From Opeltia flavorubescens (Eukaryota; Ascomycota; Lecanoromycetes; Teloschistales; Teloschistaceae), in the NCBI GenBank assembly GCA_000442125.1, contig KE546976.1:558001-622000 (forward strand): DNA of 64,000 nucleotides, read 5' to 3'. This document shows, in pieces, positions 10,929 through 21,434 of the stretch; the stretch's first letter is position 1; each line of letters opens with the position of its first letter. The notes below the pieces were generated by a model, which was not told the DNA's origin, searched no databases, and worked only from the letters and a program-made list of their open reading frames with translations. The translations under genes and the position numbers were made by a program.

Positions 10929-11403
10929 TCGCGGCCACAAGTATTTGTCAAATAATAAGCTAAGCAGAATGTTGGACTCCCGTGAATTAACCGATTACGG
11001 TTCTGGGCTTTGGAATCTCGAAAATTTCCTGTCATCTAGATTACTGTACTACCTTAGCTTCTAGGTACCCCGACAGCACTAAACAAGCGAAGCCTCTCTT
11101 GGTCCCTATAAAAATAAGTGAATAGAGGGGCCCGCCTTGGCACTCCTTTACCACGGGAATCGCTATACAAACAACGGATAATATCTCCTGTTAATTTCAA
11201 GCAATTTGAATAAAATTATATATTCATACTCGGAAGCCCTATCAGAGCTACTAACTCAATTTTCTGCATAAGATTTACCCAATTTGGTTGGAAATCGTGG
11301 TGTCGCGTTCGCCTCTATTCACTTTTTTTTATAGCCGAGGGCCTCTGCTCTAGGAAGTTTATTCATATTGCTGGATCCAGAACAGACATCCGATCAAATC
11401 ATT
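10929..11403. promoter_or_regulatory. Shared divergent promoter of ELP2 and URM1
   Basis: The two start codons point away from each other across 475 bp. No other reading frame of note is present. A T-rich run lies at about 11,321-11,332. Both genes act on wobble uridine, so co-expression from one control region is plausible; this is inference from layout only. Confidence 0.5.
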
Positions 11404-11841
11404 ATGGCTCACTCCAACCAGCCTGTAGACGGTATCTCTGTTACTGTCGAGTTCACGCATGAAGTCCCGACTTCGAGTAAGACTGAATGGATTGCTAATC
11501 TACTTGCAGTGGTGGACTGGACATGCTTTTTTCTAAGAAGCGAAAGCATTCAATATCACTACCCGCAGCCGACGAGAATGACCGTCCATCAAATATAGCG
11601 TATCTTGTGCGCTACTTGTGCGAAAATCTGATGACGGATTGCAGGAAGGAATTCTTCGTCACCAATGACAATATGTTCGCGACCCAAGCTAACATTATCG
11701 ACAGACGGCTAACTGAACATTAGCCGCCCCGGAATACTTGTTCTTGTCAACAACGCTGATTGGGAACTCGAAGGCCAAGGCGAATACGTCTTGCAAGAAG
11801 GCGACGAAATCCTATTCGTATCTACGTTGCATGGGGGTTGA
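11404..11841 (+). CDS. URM1: Urm1, ubiquitin-related modifier and sulfur carrier
   Basis: Three exons: 11404-11456, 11510-11674, 11724-11841; 111 residues. Urm1 carries a C-terminal thiocarboxylate used for 2-thiolation of U34 in tRNA and can also be conjugated to proteins. It has the family core [18 protein letters not shown], then [17 protein letters not shown], and ends with the required LHGG. The first intron must begin with GC (11457), because only this junction gives VEFTGGLDML in frame; a nearby GTAAGA would shift the frame. The second intron begins GTTCGC, with a CTAAC branch motif. The gene is convergent with the PFK26-like gene (79 bp apart). Confidence 0.94.
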
Positions 11842-11920
11842 TATCGATGTACCATAAGACATGCGCCACCAGTATGATCTCGGACAACTCTTTCCCTAAC
11901 GCATTGTGTCACCAATAGAT

Positions 11921-14073
11921 CTAATCTCGAAGTGCTCGCTCAACGAGGAGTAATGAGCCATCCCCTGGTTCAGGGGGGACGGAATGTTCGCTGGGAGGTG
12001 ACATGATGTTGTTGTGGGACCCGACTGGCTTGGGAGTGCCAGGCCCGACTCTCGGCGATCCTAGATTCATTGGTGTAGCTGTCCCGCTTGGTGCCTCACT
12101 GGGGGGCACAGGAATTTTGAGATCTTCGGGCGAAGGGGGGATTATCTCTGGAGGCAGATCAGGGATACGAATACTGCTTGCTTCGTTGTTGTAGCTAGCC
12201 GGAATAATCTCAACGATTTCATTTCGCGGGAAAGATAGGCTGGGGATGTCGGTGGCATTGCATGCCATCAGATATCCGTATAACACTCGCAGTACGCTTT
12301 CGTGCGCAATTATCAAAAGATCGTCTTGTTGACGCTCTAATTCTAGGATGATTGGCTCCAAGCGAACCGCTAAGTCGTGATATGACTGTAGACGCGCATC
12401 AGCAGGCTCCAAATTCACAGGCATCCACTTCTTCTCACCTCTGCTCTTGGATATCGATGGTGGTATGGATCTGCTTCATGCTTTGCAACCTCGTCCGGAA
12501 GTTCGGCCCTGATCCGTTTCTCGGACATCCTTTCGCAAACACCCGGATTGAGTGCGCTGAGTTGGGTCCGCTGCCGTACGCTGTAACCTTGGTCATAAAG
12601 CCAGTCGGCCGTCTCAACGGTCCGTCTGCGGGTGGATGTCCAGACTTTTAATGGCTTCAACGGTACTTCTGGTCCGCCACGTTCCACCAAAGCTTGCCTT
12701 TCCCCATCTCTGTGCTTTAACAAGGCTTGACCCATCTTCTCAGCGTACAATCTGCCCTGATCAGAAAGACCGGCGTCAGTCTTGTACGAGTCTTCCTCTG
12801 CTGTAGTACCAGCCTGAACACGATTAGCAATGGAAATGGTAACCCCTCTTAGACCGAATTTACCCTTGCGAAATAAGTATGCTTCGATTTGATATGTAAA
12901 TTGAGAAGATAGAAGACAATACGATGCGACAGATAACCGAAGCTACAGTTGTTGATCGTTATTCGTTCGCCAGCGTTGAACATCTACAGGCCAGTTAGAT
13001 TGGCCAAGTGAGGCTTTGCAAGAACGGCGGTCACCTTTATGTAATTAAGCTCTGACTCCTCCATGGTCTCAAAATGGGGTATTTTTGCACTCATTCTCGA
13101 TAGATAATGTTTGACGGCATCTTCAGATGACCAACCAATATACTGCAATTATTCAGATTTGATAGCTTATTCAATGCAACCTTCGCACTCACATCAGGAG
13201 ACGATATTTTGACGCTTCGAACATTCTCCTCGATGATCCGCTCGTCAGTGCATGCCGATTCGATAAAAAGAGTCTACCGACCTGTCAATAACGAGCATGT
13301 TCAGCTCTATGCCAATTTTTCGAGGACTGACTTCAACGTCATGCTTTCCGAATTCCTTTGCAAGAGATCGTCGTCCGGCAGCAGTTGGGTTAACAGCATC
13401 GTATATAGCTATTTGACCATTCTCATGATTGAGAAAATGGTAAATCTCTTCTCGACATTTCTTGAGAATCTTCTGACGGAAAAGTACGGACTTTGCAGAT
13501 GCTGCCCGCACCAGCATTAGTTCGGAGCGCACAGAAGTGATCGATCTAGATTGTGAGCTCACCGTTGACAAAGAAATAATCCTCGGGTATGGATTCACCG
13601 GGTCCAAGATTGCTTCTACGATAATCGCCCAGATGAAACACTCGCGTCTTAACTCCAAGCCTTCTCCGGGATCAATGAACAACAGCAAAATTCTGTCTTC
13701 TTCGAACATACCATCGGAGATATCTTGCTAGTGCCACAGAGATATGTCTGACAAGCAGTTGTTATCATGCCGAGATTCCACAAGACCGACCTTATTGACG
13801 ATCACTCACGTCTTGCCTCTGGCGGGGAGGCCGACAGTTGCTATTGCTATTCTTCCAGAATGGAACAATCGACCGGATTCCGTGCTGTTGCCGTTCCGCT
13901 TTAATAAGGGCTCATACATAATGACTGGAGGAGAGTAATGTCTACCTATAAAGTTGTGCTGGGGCAAGCTCCTCTCTTGCTGGCAGATCATGAATAGCAT
14001 CTACAAAAGTACTGGATTTTCGTCGGAAACGGGGTGCGTTAGCTGCAACATCTGCAGTCCTGAACCACGACAT
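11921..14073 (-). CDS. PFK26: 6-phosphofructo-2-kinase with degenerate bisphosphatase domain
   Basis: Ten exons: 14073-13946, 13884-13810, 13747-13712, 13660-13563, 13501-13332, 13273-13193, 13142-13035, 12983-12864, 12813-12439, 12385-11921; 551 residues. It makes fructose-2,6-bisphosphate, the activator of phosphofructokinase-1. The kinase half shows the P-loop VGLPARGKT, VFHLGDYRRSNLGPG, RQKILKKCREEIYHFLN and TLFIESACTDERIIEENVR. The phosphatase half is present (VWTSTRRRTVETADWLYDQ, IIAHESVLRVLYGYL), but the catalytic RHG reads RAG (about residues 272-274). The active-site His is Ala, so phosphatase activity should be lost, as in yeast Pfk26. The C-terminal 60 residues are Pro/Ser-rich. 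The exon 1 start is less sure than the rest. Confidence 0.92.
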
Positions 14074-14483
14074 GAGCAAATCTATGAAGGGTAGCCGTGT
14101 CTATCAGATGGTTGTAATTACGACAGACACAGGATTGGCCCGGAGCATTCGGAGGGCGCACTTACAAGAGCGTGTCCATTGCAGCAAAGTGATGACGATA
14201 TGATAGAAAATTTAATTGAATGCTCAGGAAGGATTTAGTTTCTTCTGTACGGATTTGAATTGTCACGTAGGTTGCTAGGTAGGTATGGTGTCGAGTCATC
14301 ATCGACCTTACTCAAAGCGGTCAGAGAGAATTTGGCGCTAAAAATCTTTGGTTGCATAAACATTTGTTTAGAAGAAGTATAGTCTTAGACTTTTTTTGTG
14401 GCAAGTCCGTTCCGACAATTTTGGGCTATTAGGATACCCCATCATCCATACTCGTGCATCACCGGCGCGCACCCTTGCGAAGA
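14074..14483. promoter_or_regulatory. Divergent promoter region between PFK26-like gene and TOM40
   Basis: The 410 bp between two opposed start codons. I see no gene and no recognised site; a T-rich run lies near 14,391-14,398. Confidence 0.4.
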
Positions 14484-15704
14484 ATGGCGGACGAGAAATA
14501 CGCCTCGATACCTTCCGGGTTGGCCAATGACAACGCTCTGGTCTCAGCTGTACGAAAAACATACCTGTCATTTCTAGAACGGCGAGATGCCTTGGGCTTG
14601 TCGAATCCCGGTACATTCGAGAACATCAATCGAGAAGTGCAACGGGATGTCTTCCTGACCAATTTCATGTTCACCGGTCTACGCGCGGAATGGAATAAAC
14701 CTATTAGCAACAACCCTATCTTCCAGCTCTCACATCAGCTTTCAATGGGTGCCCAAGGCATGTCACCGTATACGTTCAGTGCCCTCTATGGTAGCTCGAA
14801 AGTAGGTTCCGTCCCGAGGTTTTCCTATCATTAACTAAAACGCAACCCAGGTCTTTCTTCAAGGTACAATGGAAAGTGATGGCTCACTGGTTGCAAGATC
14901 TAATTACCGTTGGAACGAATCTCTGATATCGAAGACAAATGCGCAAATACAGTCAGGTCAAAGCATGCTCTCAATTGAAAATGATTTCAGTGGAAGAGAC
15001 TTCACCGCTTCTCTCAAAGGGATGAACCCTTCAATTATAGAAGGAGGTCTCAAGGGTATATTCATCGCAAGCTATCTGCAGTCCGTTACTCCTAGTCTCG
15101 CCCTTGGTCTGGAAGCAGTGTGGCAGCGAGTGGCAATGAACTCGAGCCCGGAGGCACTACTTTCTTACGGCGCAAGGTACAAGGGCTCGGACTGGATTGG
15201 GAGTCTCCAAATGCAGACGGAAGGACCGCAAGGAAGTGGTATCAGCTCCTCATATTGGCGAAAGTTGACCGACAAAGTTTCTGTTGGGACGGACCTGAGC
15301 CTACAGTTCGCACCGGGCTTGGGTGGTCCAAGTGGCCTGATGGGCGGAAGCTTGCAAAAAGATGGTTCCGCGTCCGCAGGTGCCAAATACGAATTCAGAG
15401 CCTCGACATTCAGGGCGCAAGTGGACAGCAAAGGTCGCCTCAGCTGTCTATTAGAGAAAACAATTCTTCCTGCCGTTAGGGTGACTTTTGCTGGAGAGAT
15501 GGATCATCTCAAGGTACGTTCATTGGCACAGCTAGCCTCTAAGGCTGTGCTTGCTCCCTACATGTATGGCGGGGATCATGCTGACCGCCCAACTACTAGC
15601 AACAAGCCAAAGTCGGAGTCGGTGTTTCCGTTGAAGCAATGAGCGAAGACCTAATGGAACAGGCAGAGAAAGGCGGAGTGCAAGCTCCTTCAGTTCCTTT
15701 CTAG
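14484..15704 (+). CDS. TOM40: Tom40, mitochondrial outer-membrane import channel
   Basis: Three exons: 14484-14801, 14851-15513, 15600-15704; 361 residues, close to other fungal Tom40 proteins. Tom40 is the beta-barrel through which nearly all nuclear-encoded mitochondrial proteins enter. Recognisable blocks are [50 protein letters not shown] and [19 protein letters not shown]. The third exon gives the soluble tail [14 protein letters not shown]. The ATG at 14484 gives [13 protein letters not shown]; an upstream in-frame stretch begins only with GTG and was not used. Confidence 0.95.
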
Positions 15705-17254
15705 TGTCTTCCCTTGGTTATGGGTTAATACCTTCCACTCCTGTCATCGACTTCTCTCGTTGTCTTAATACAGACCCGGATCACTCGATGAAAGATCCAT
15801 TGCATAATTATGTTCGGTGTCCGGTTTCCTAGATCATTGGCCGGGCCTTCCGAGGTATATATTAAACCTATCGGATTCAAGACTTATCAGGATATCGTTT
15901 TATTCAGCCCAGCGTCATGTACAATGTTGAGTTGCGGTTAGCACGTAAATCTGTTGGAAGTATCTGCCCATTTCTATTTCTTTATGCCTTTAGGCTTTCC
16001 ACAAAATCCCGTTCAGTAAGTGCTTGAGCGGCTCCAGAAAATAGTGGCTTGGACACTGTGTCTTCTGGGTGGAATTCAAGAGCTATCACAATCGTCAAGA
16101 CGATTAATCTGTCATCTACTATCTGATAATGTCGGCGCGCGCGATTTAAATTACTATACTGGCTGGTGATATTAGATTTTCGTGAAAAGCTTATATGATG
16201 ATCAGCTGGTGGGTTCAGCCAGCTATTTCCCATCAGAGGCTAAGAAGAGATTTCACGGAGAGCGTGTTCAGTGAACATGGCGGTGTACATGCTTGCAGCC
16301 GTTGGGTCCTCACGAGATATTGAATATCCGATTTGCCCAGGAATCAAAGTACTCAAATGATGATCTTTGTGTTCCCATAATCTGTTTTTCAATAGAAGAT
16401 GGAGTTGATCCTTATCACATATATTCGATTCATAGAGGGTCATTCTAAGCGATACACGGAAGTGTGATGAGACCGTATTTCGTAGATATATTCCAAGATC
16501 AGGGTGTAACCTACTTAAAAGCCATGGATTACTATGAAGGACTTCTTGTTCATTGCTTTTACATGTATGCTTCTATCATCGTTAGTATTATGGCAAAGGG
16601 AGCTTAAGTGTTGGTTCCGAGGCGCCAATTCATATGCGGCTCCGAAGAGTAAGGTAGAAGTAGCTTCTGGCAGAATTCGACGTCGATACCTCGGACTTGA
16701 TAGAATACGCGGTTTACGAGAGCCTCAGGAACGGGTCAGCACTTACTCTTTAGCTTGCCGCTGTGGGTCTAAGATGACCAGCTGCCCAATGGCCAGGCAA
16801 CACGCCTGTCGTACTTTGTCGTATCCCTACAATTCCCAATCAAATGCCATTAGGACGCGATCGGCAATCTGAAAAGATCCACTTCGTGCATTAGCTGTTG
16901 ATATCTCGCTACTTTCTACGTGCACCAAGGGCAGATTCCAAGCTCCAATCACCTTGCATACGTCCCTGTCGTCCGTTTTGGTTCTATTGAAGTTCTATTG
17001 AAGCCAGCTTAGACGTTCTCAAGATGAGCTACAGGCCGGCATAGCCCTTTCAAGCCCAGCCGCTTCCGCGTTAAACAGCAGACGACTAGTCACAGTAGTG
17101 CTCCAACCTGGGCAAAGTGGGGTGGTTCATGAAGAGTGCCAGTCGAGCCAGTCGCTATCGAAAGCCTATGACGCAAGTGCTTTAACACCAGACCATCGCC
17201 TTTGGCTTAGAGAATCCAGTACATCAGGCACCACCATCTGGAGCTGCTGTTTTA

Positions 17255-17872
17255 TTACGGGTCCGTGAAGGTAGCAAGCTTTGTTGTTCTGGATTCGGAA
17301 CTTCGCTGTGCTAGCGATTTTGGCGAATAGTTAAATCGTAGGAACCCAGACAGTCGGCCCATGCACGACATTCTGCTTGGTCTCACACATCGTATGGCCC
17401 AAGCATCAGACTTGTCAAAGCTCGGAGTGGAGGTAAGTGGACTTTCGCTCATTGACCTATTGGAGAGCGTCTCCAAGCAATCGACTGGGCTATCCATAAG
17501 CTTAACTGCATCATAAAAGGCGCCAGTGAGCCTTCCTATTGGGGATGGTCCACATGGTGTGCGGGAACCATGAGTTGCTAGCAAAAACAGCGAGATGGGT
17601 TCATGCCGTTCTAGCTCATGTGCTCCCACCATAGGCAGGTACAGACAAATGATGGCCAGGCCTCGAGTGATGGAAGTTCCCCCTCGTCTCCAGGAGGGTG
17701 GGTTTATCCACCTGGCTGGGGCGGGAGCAACTGGTTGGGAACAAAGTTGGATTGAAATGAAGCGGTTTGATGCGCGTTGCTCATACATGGTCGAGGTGCG
17801 ACACAATAGAAATCGTAGATCCAATCTAGTGGCATAACGAAGTGTCAAGGGAGACGTTCCTGCTGCGGGCAA
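17255..17872 (-). CDS. Unrecognised 205-codon open frame, doubtful
   Basis: The longest frame in the gene-poor interval. It starts with ATG and is Ser-, Arg- and Leu-rich, with no signal peptide, membrane helix or family motif I can name. Its length is noteworthy, but the amino-acid make-up looks like translated noncoding DNA. Listed only so that it can be tested. Confidence 0.15.
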   Translation of the reverse strand: MPAAGTSPLTLRYATRLDLRFLLCRTSTMYEQRASNRFISIQLCSQPVAPAPARWINPPSWRRGGTSITRGLAIICLYLPMVGAHELERHEPISLFLLATHGSRTPCGPSPIGRLTGAFYDAVKLMDSPVDCLETLSNRSMSESPLTSTPSFDKSDAWAIRCVRPSRMSCMGRLSGFLRFNYSPKSLAQRSSESRTTKLATFTDP

Positions 17873-18934
17873 CTAAATGTAGCCTAGAAATGTTGTCCCC
17901 ATGACCTCTTGTGTGCTCCAAGCCTCTGGCAGCAATAAGTAAACTAACCGAGAATCTCTTCCCCTCAAACTCAAAGCCCAGATGCACGCTTCTTTGGATT
18001 TCTTTCTCAAAATCAACCTCCTAGATTATCCTCGACTCTTCCTGTCCACCACTTCTTCTCTCAGTCCCTAGGTCATTGTTTCTTTTCCCATCTTGACCGT
18101 TGGTCTCGCCGCATCCCAAGCTGCAGACTCGGCCGCTCCCTCCGTCAGGCAGTACCACCTTCCACCGCGCTTGTTCCCCGACCATTCTGTTGCGCATCAT
18201 CGTGGCTTGCTTTCCGCACTCTCTCCTTAATGGTATGCTTTTATCTGTGCAGCCTGTGAGTTGGACCGCTTGAGCAGGCTCCTCTGGTTCTCTTCACGGC
18301 CATTGCTTCAACCAGGCTTACCAAAGCTCTTTGATTGCCCCTTGCGCTCCAGCCAAGGTGTATACCATAATCGAAGGTCGACCTCGAGGAAATTGGGTAT
18401 TGCAAGAGAAGATCTATACCTGTGGAGTGTTGTTGTTCTGTACACCAGGATTTATTCAATCCACTTTTATGGTGTGACTTTTCAGCCTCTGAATAGCTTC
18501 AATTTCTTGCCATTGCGTTCGATCCGATCACGTTCAAGAAAACGAGATAAATCCGATCGCAGCACCGTTGAACAGTCAGTCCTGCAGCCAGAGAAGCTTA
18601 CCACATAAATTCGATCACCCGTTGGCCTGCCTTACCGGAGGGATTCAAATGCTGTAAAGTTCTGCTGGTGCAGAAGGGCACAACTGGATTTTCTTTGCTA
18701 CGTAACCGAAACCAGCTTGGACATTATTCTATTACCCGTTCATCCGTTCGGGTCCAACCAGATCTATCCAGGCAGTTGTGTTACAACATCTTCCATAAGC
18801 CAACGAAGCTCCTAGCCCAAACACTCCTTAGTGCTCCAACTTCCGACTTTCTGGAGAGGGTGCCTACGTAACGCCATTATTACATATTTCATTCACCTGA
18901 GGTCAGCTGCCAACTACCTCTTGACTCACTTCTT

Positions 18935-18984
18935 TTCTCCTCCTCCTCCTCCTCCTTCTCCGCCTCCTCCTCCTCCCTCCTCCT
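18935..18984 (+). repeat. (CTC)n/(TCC)n microsatellite in the GSK3 leader
   Basis: About 50 bases of almost uninterrupted CTC/TCC triplets, ending roughly 160 bp before the GSK3 start codon. It is probably part of the transcribed leader or core promoter, where pyrimidine tracts are common in filamentous fungi. Confidence 0.75.
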
Positions 18985-19147
18985 ATTTCGCAATCTTTAC
19001 GATTTCAATTCTTCGACCCCACCGAGCAAGTTTTCGGGCATAAAGGAATCTTCCAGGACCTTTAATTATCGAATATTGCAAAGCCAGGGTTGAGGTCTGT
19101 CTTAACACACGTATTGAATCAACTCCTTTAGTCCGGTTACTGCCGGA

Positions 19148-20666
19148 ATGTCATCTTCAACTCGCCCAACTGGGTTCTCAGGCCTACGTCTTGGAGGTAA
19201 GCAAGACTATTATTGGTCAACTAGAGCATCTTTACTTACAGGCTTGGTAGAAGTCGTCCGTGAAAAGGTTCAAGATGGCTTAACAGGTGAGACCAAGGAG
19301 ATGCAGTATACCCAGTGCAAAATTGTAGGCAACGGTTCTTTTGGAGTTGTCTTTCAGACCAAACTTTCTCCTTCGGGCGAAGACGCTGCCATCAAGCGCG
19401 TTCTTCAAGACAAGCGTTTCAAGGTCAGCCTATGTCATCAGCATTGTGTTCGTACTACGAATTGACCTTTTCAAAAGAATCGCGAGCTACAGATCATGCG
19501 TATTGTGCGCCATCCCAACATCGTAGAGCTGAAGGCCTTTTATTACTCTAATGGAGACCGCGTAAGTCGAGAGGCATAGTGGGCAGGCGATTTGGATGAG
19601 TCCAGGCGAGCTAATTGATTGTTTAGAAAGAGGAGGTCTACCTGAACCTAGTTCTAGAATTTGTCCCCGAGACTGTATACCGCGCCTCTCGCTTCTTCAA
19701 CAAGTTAAAAACGACCATGCCGATCTTGGAAATCAAGATTTACATCTATCAGCTCTTCCGTTCACTGGCATACATCCATTCCCAGGGGATCTGTCATCGC
19801 GACATCAAGCCTCAGAACCTACTACTCGATCCAAGTACCGGTGTCTTAAAGCTTTGCGATTTTGGCAGTGCTAAAATCCTTGTTGAGAACGAGCCGAATG
19901 TCTCATATATCTGTTCGCGTTACTACCGAGCGCCGGAATTGATCTTTGGCGCAACCAACTACACGACTAAGATTGGTAGGACGTATCGCCTCTTTCTTAA
20001 GCTTCACACTAACGAGCTCTCTAGACGTTTGGTCTACTGGCTGTGTGATGGCCGAGTTGATGCTTGGGCAGCCCCTCTTCCCTGGCGAGTCGGGCATCGA
20101 CCAGCTTGTTGAAATCATCAAAGTACTTGGCACTCCGACACGTGAGCAAATTCGTACGATGAATCCCAACTACATGGAGCATAAATTTCCACAGATCAAG
20201 CCTCACCCATTCCAGAAGGTAGCTTCCCTACCCACTCTTAGAGCGTGGGTCCCGGAAGGATGTCTGACGGGTGTGCAGGTCTTCCGCAAGGCGTCAAGTG
20301 ATGCCATTGAGCTCATTGCGGCCCTTCTTGAATACACTCCGACTCAACGCCTCTCTGCAGTCGATGCAATGTGTCATCCATTTTTTGATGAACTTCGCGA
20401 CCCTCAGTGTCGCTTCCCAGATTCTCGTCACCCCAATGCAGGCTCCAAGGAGATGCCGAAGCTGTTTGATTTCACCCGTCATGGTAAGCTTGGCCCGGGT
20501 GCTCAGGGAGGTGGTTCGCTTAACATCCATAGAACTCTCAATTAGCCCGGAGAAGAATCACATCCTGGTTCCAGCTCATGCGCGACAAGAACTCCGTCTC
20601 AAAGGCATCGACCTCGACAGTTTCACGCCCATGCCAAAGGAGGAAATGATGGCGCGCCTAGATTGA
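19148..20666 (+). CDS. Glycogen synthase kinase 3 (GSK3/shaggy family)
   Basis: Seven exons: 19148-19196, 19242-19423, 19478-19561, 19627-19975, 20025-20218, 20279-20483, 20533-20666; 398 residues. It is a CMGC Ser/Thr kinase. Visible parts are the glycine loop [10 protein letters not shown], the ATP-binding Lys in [13 protein letters not shown], catalytic [17 protein letters not shown], and the GSK3 activation loop with the phosphotyrosine site [17 protein letters not shown], followed by [12 protein letters not shown]. The C-terminus [15 protein letters not shown] is typical of fungal GSK3. It corresponds to the GskA/Rim11/Skp1 group. The start [15 protein letters not shown] is supported by the conserved short N-terminus. 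A long pyrimidine-rich leader lies upstream. Confidence 0.95.
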
Positions 20667-21434
20667 GGTTAGTACAGAGAGACACGCACTACGAAATCTA
20701 CGTCATCGACAGCGATCATCAGTGTTGCGTCGGTAGTCACCAAGTCTTCTCCGGCCATCATTCTTCTTACCGATGGCTCTTCTGGTCATGAGACTTCATA
20801 TAAGCTTATGGGCACAGAGTGAGAGCGGCCCGGCAGATTTTCATCACCAAGAGACGGCTAAAAGCACGAAGCAAAGGAAGCTGTACGAGCGAATAGAGAT
20901 TTCACGAATGACGATGATGGAAATGGCAGGTTGTGGGGATGCAGACAGACATGGGGAGCGAAACAGGCAGGCAACAAATGTTGTCTTGATGGCTCACCAG
21001 AGTGAGATGATCAGCTTTTACTTTCTCTCCAGATTATTACTACCAAGTAATCAAATACATCACTTCTTAACTATATCTATGATGAGATGTATGTATGGTG
21101 TACCACGCGGCGTTTATACATTTCCAAGAACACGATCGGAAAAGCCTCTATATCGTGTAAGGCGATCGGGACCCGAAAATGTTAAAAAGCTGGATGACTA
21201 TGTCTTTGAACAATGATGGCTACTCCTCGGATAGTCTTTGTACTTGATGATTGCTGTTGTATCCGGAAATGACGCGTCTTTAAGGTGATAGCGACTAGCG
21301 CTAGTCGCCAGGCATAAGAGTAATCCCTTTTTTACGATCCTTCACAATTGCCCGCAATCGAACAGGCGCTGCTCACAACAAACAACAGCATTACATGCTT
21401 CGGTCAATTGAAAGTGATATCTTACATGCTGGAC
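20667..21434. other. Intergenic between GSK3 and CBP80
   Basis: Both flanking genes are on the plus strand. A plus-strand open frame of 147 codons (20,773-21,216) has no recognised motif and is probably chance. The stretch should hold the kinase 3' end and the CBP80 promoter. Confidence 0.4.

Larger units (their letters stand above)
15705..19147. other. Gene-poor 3.4-kb interval upstream of GSK3
   Basis: No recognisable protein in six frames. Open frames of 60-112 codons at 15,982-16,233 (-), 16,240-16,443 (-) and 16,534-16,872 (+), and one of 205 codons at 17,255-17,872 (-), lack known motifs. The part from about 17,950 on is pyrimidine-rich, as expected of the promoter and leader of the kinase gene. 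A (CTC)n tract lies at 18,935-18,984. Confidence 0.4.

Noticed and set aside
20773-21216. 147-codon plus-strand frame between GSK3 and CBP80
   Set aside because: No recognisable domain; low-information composition in an expected promoter/3' UTR region.
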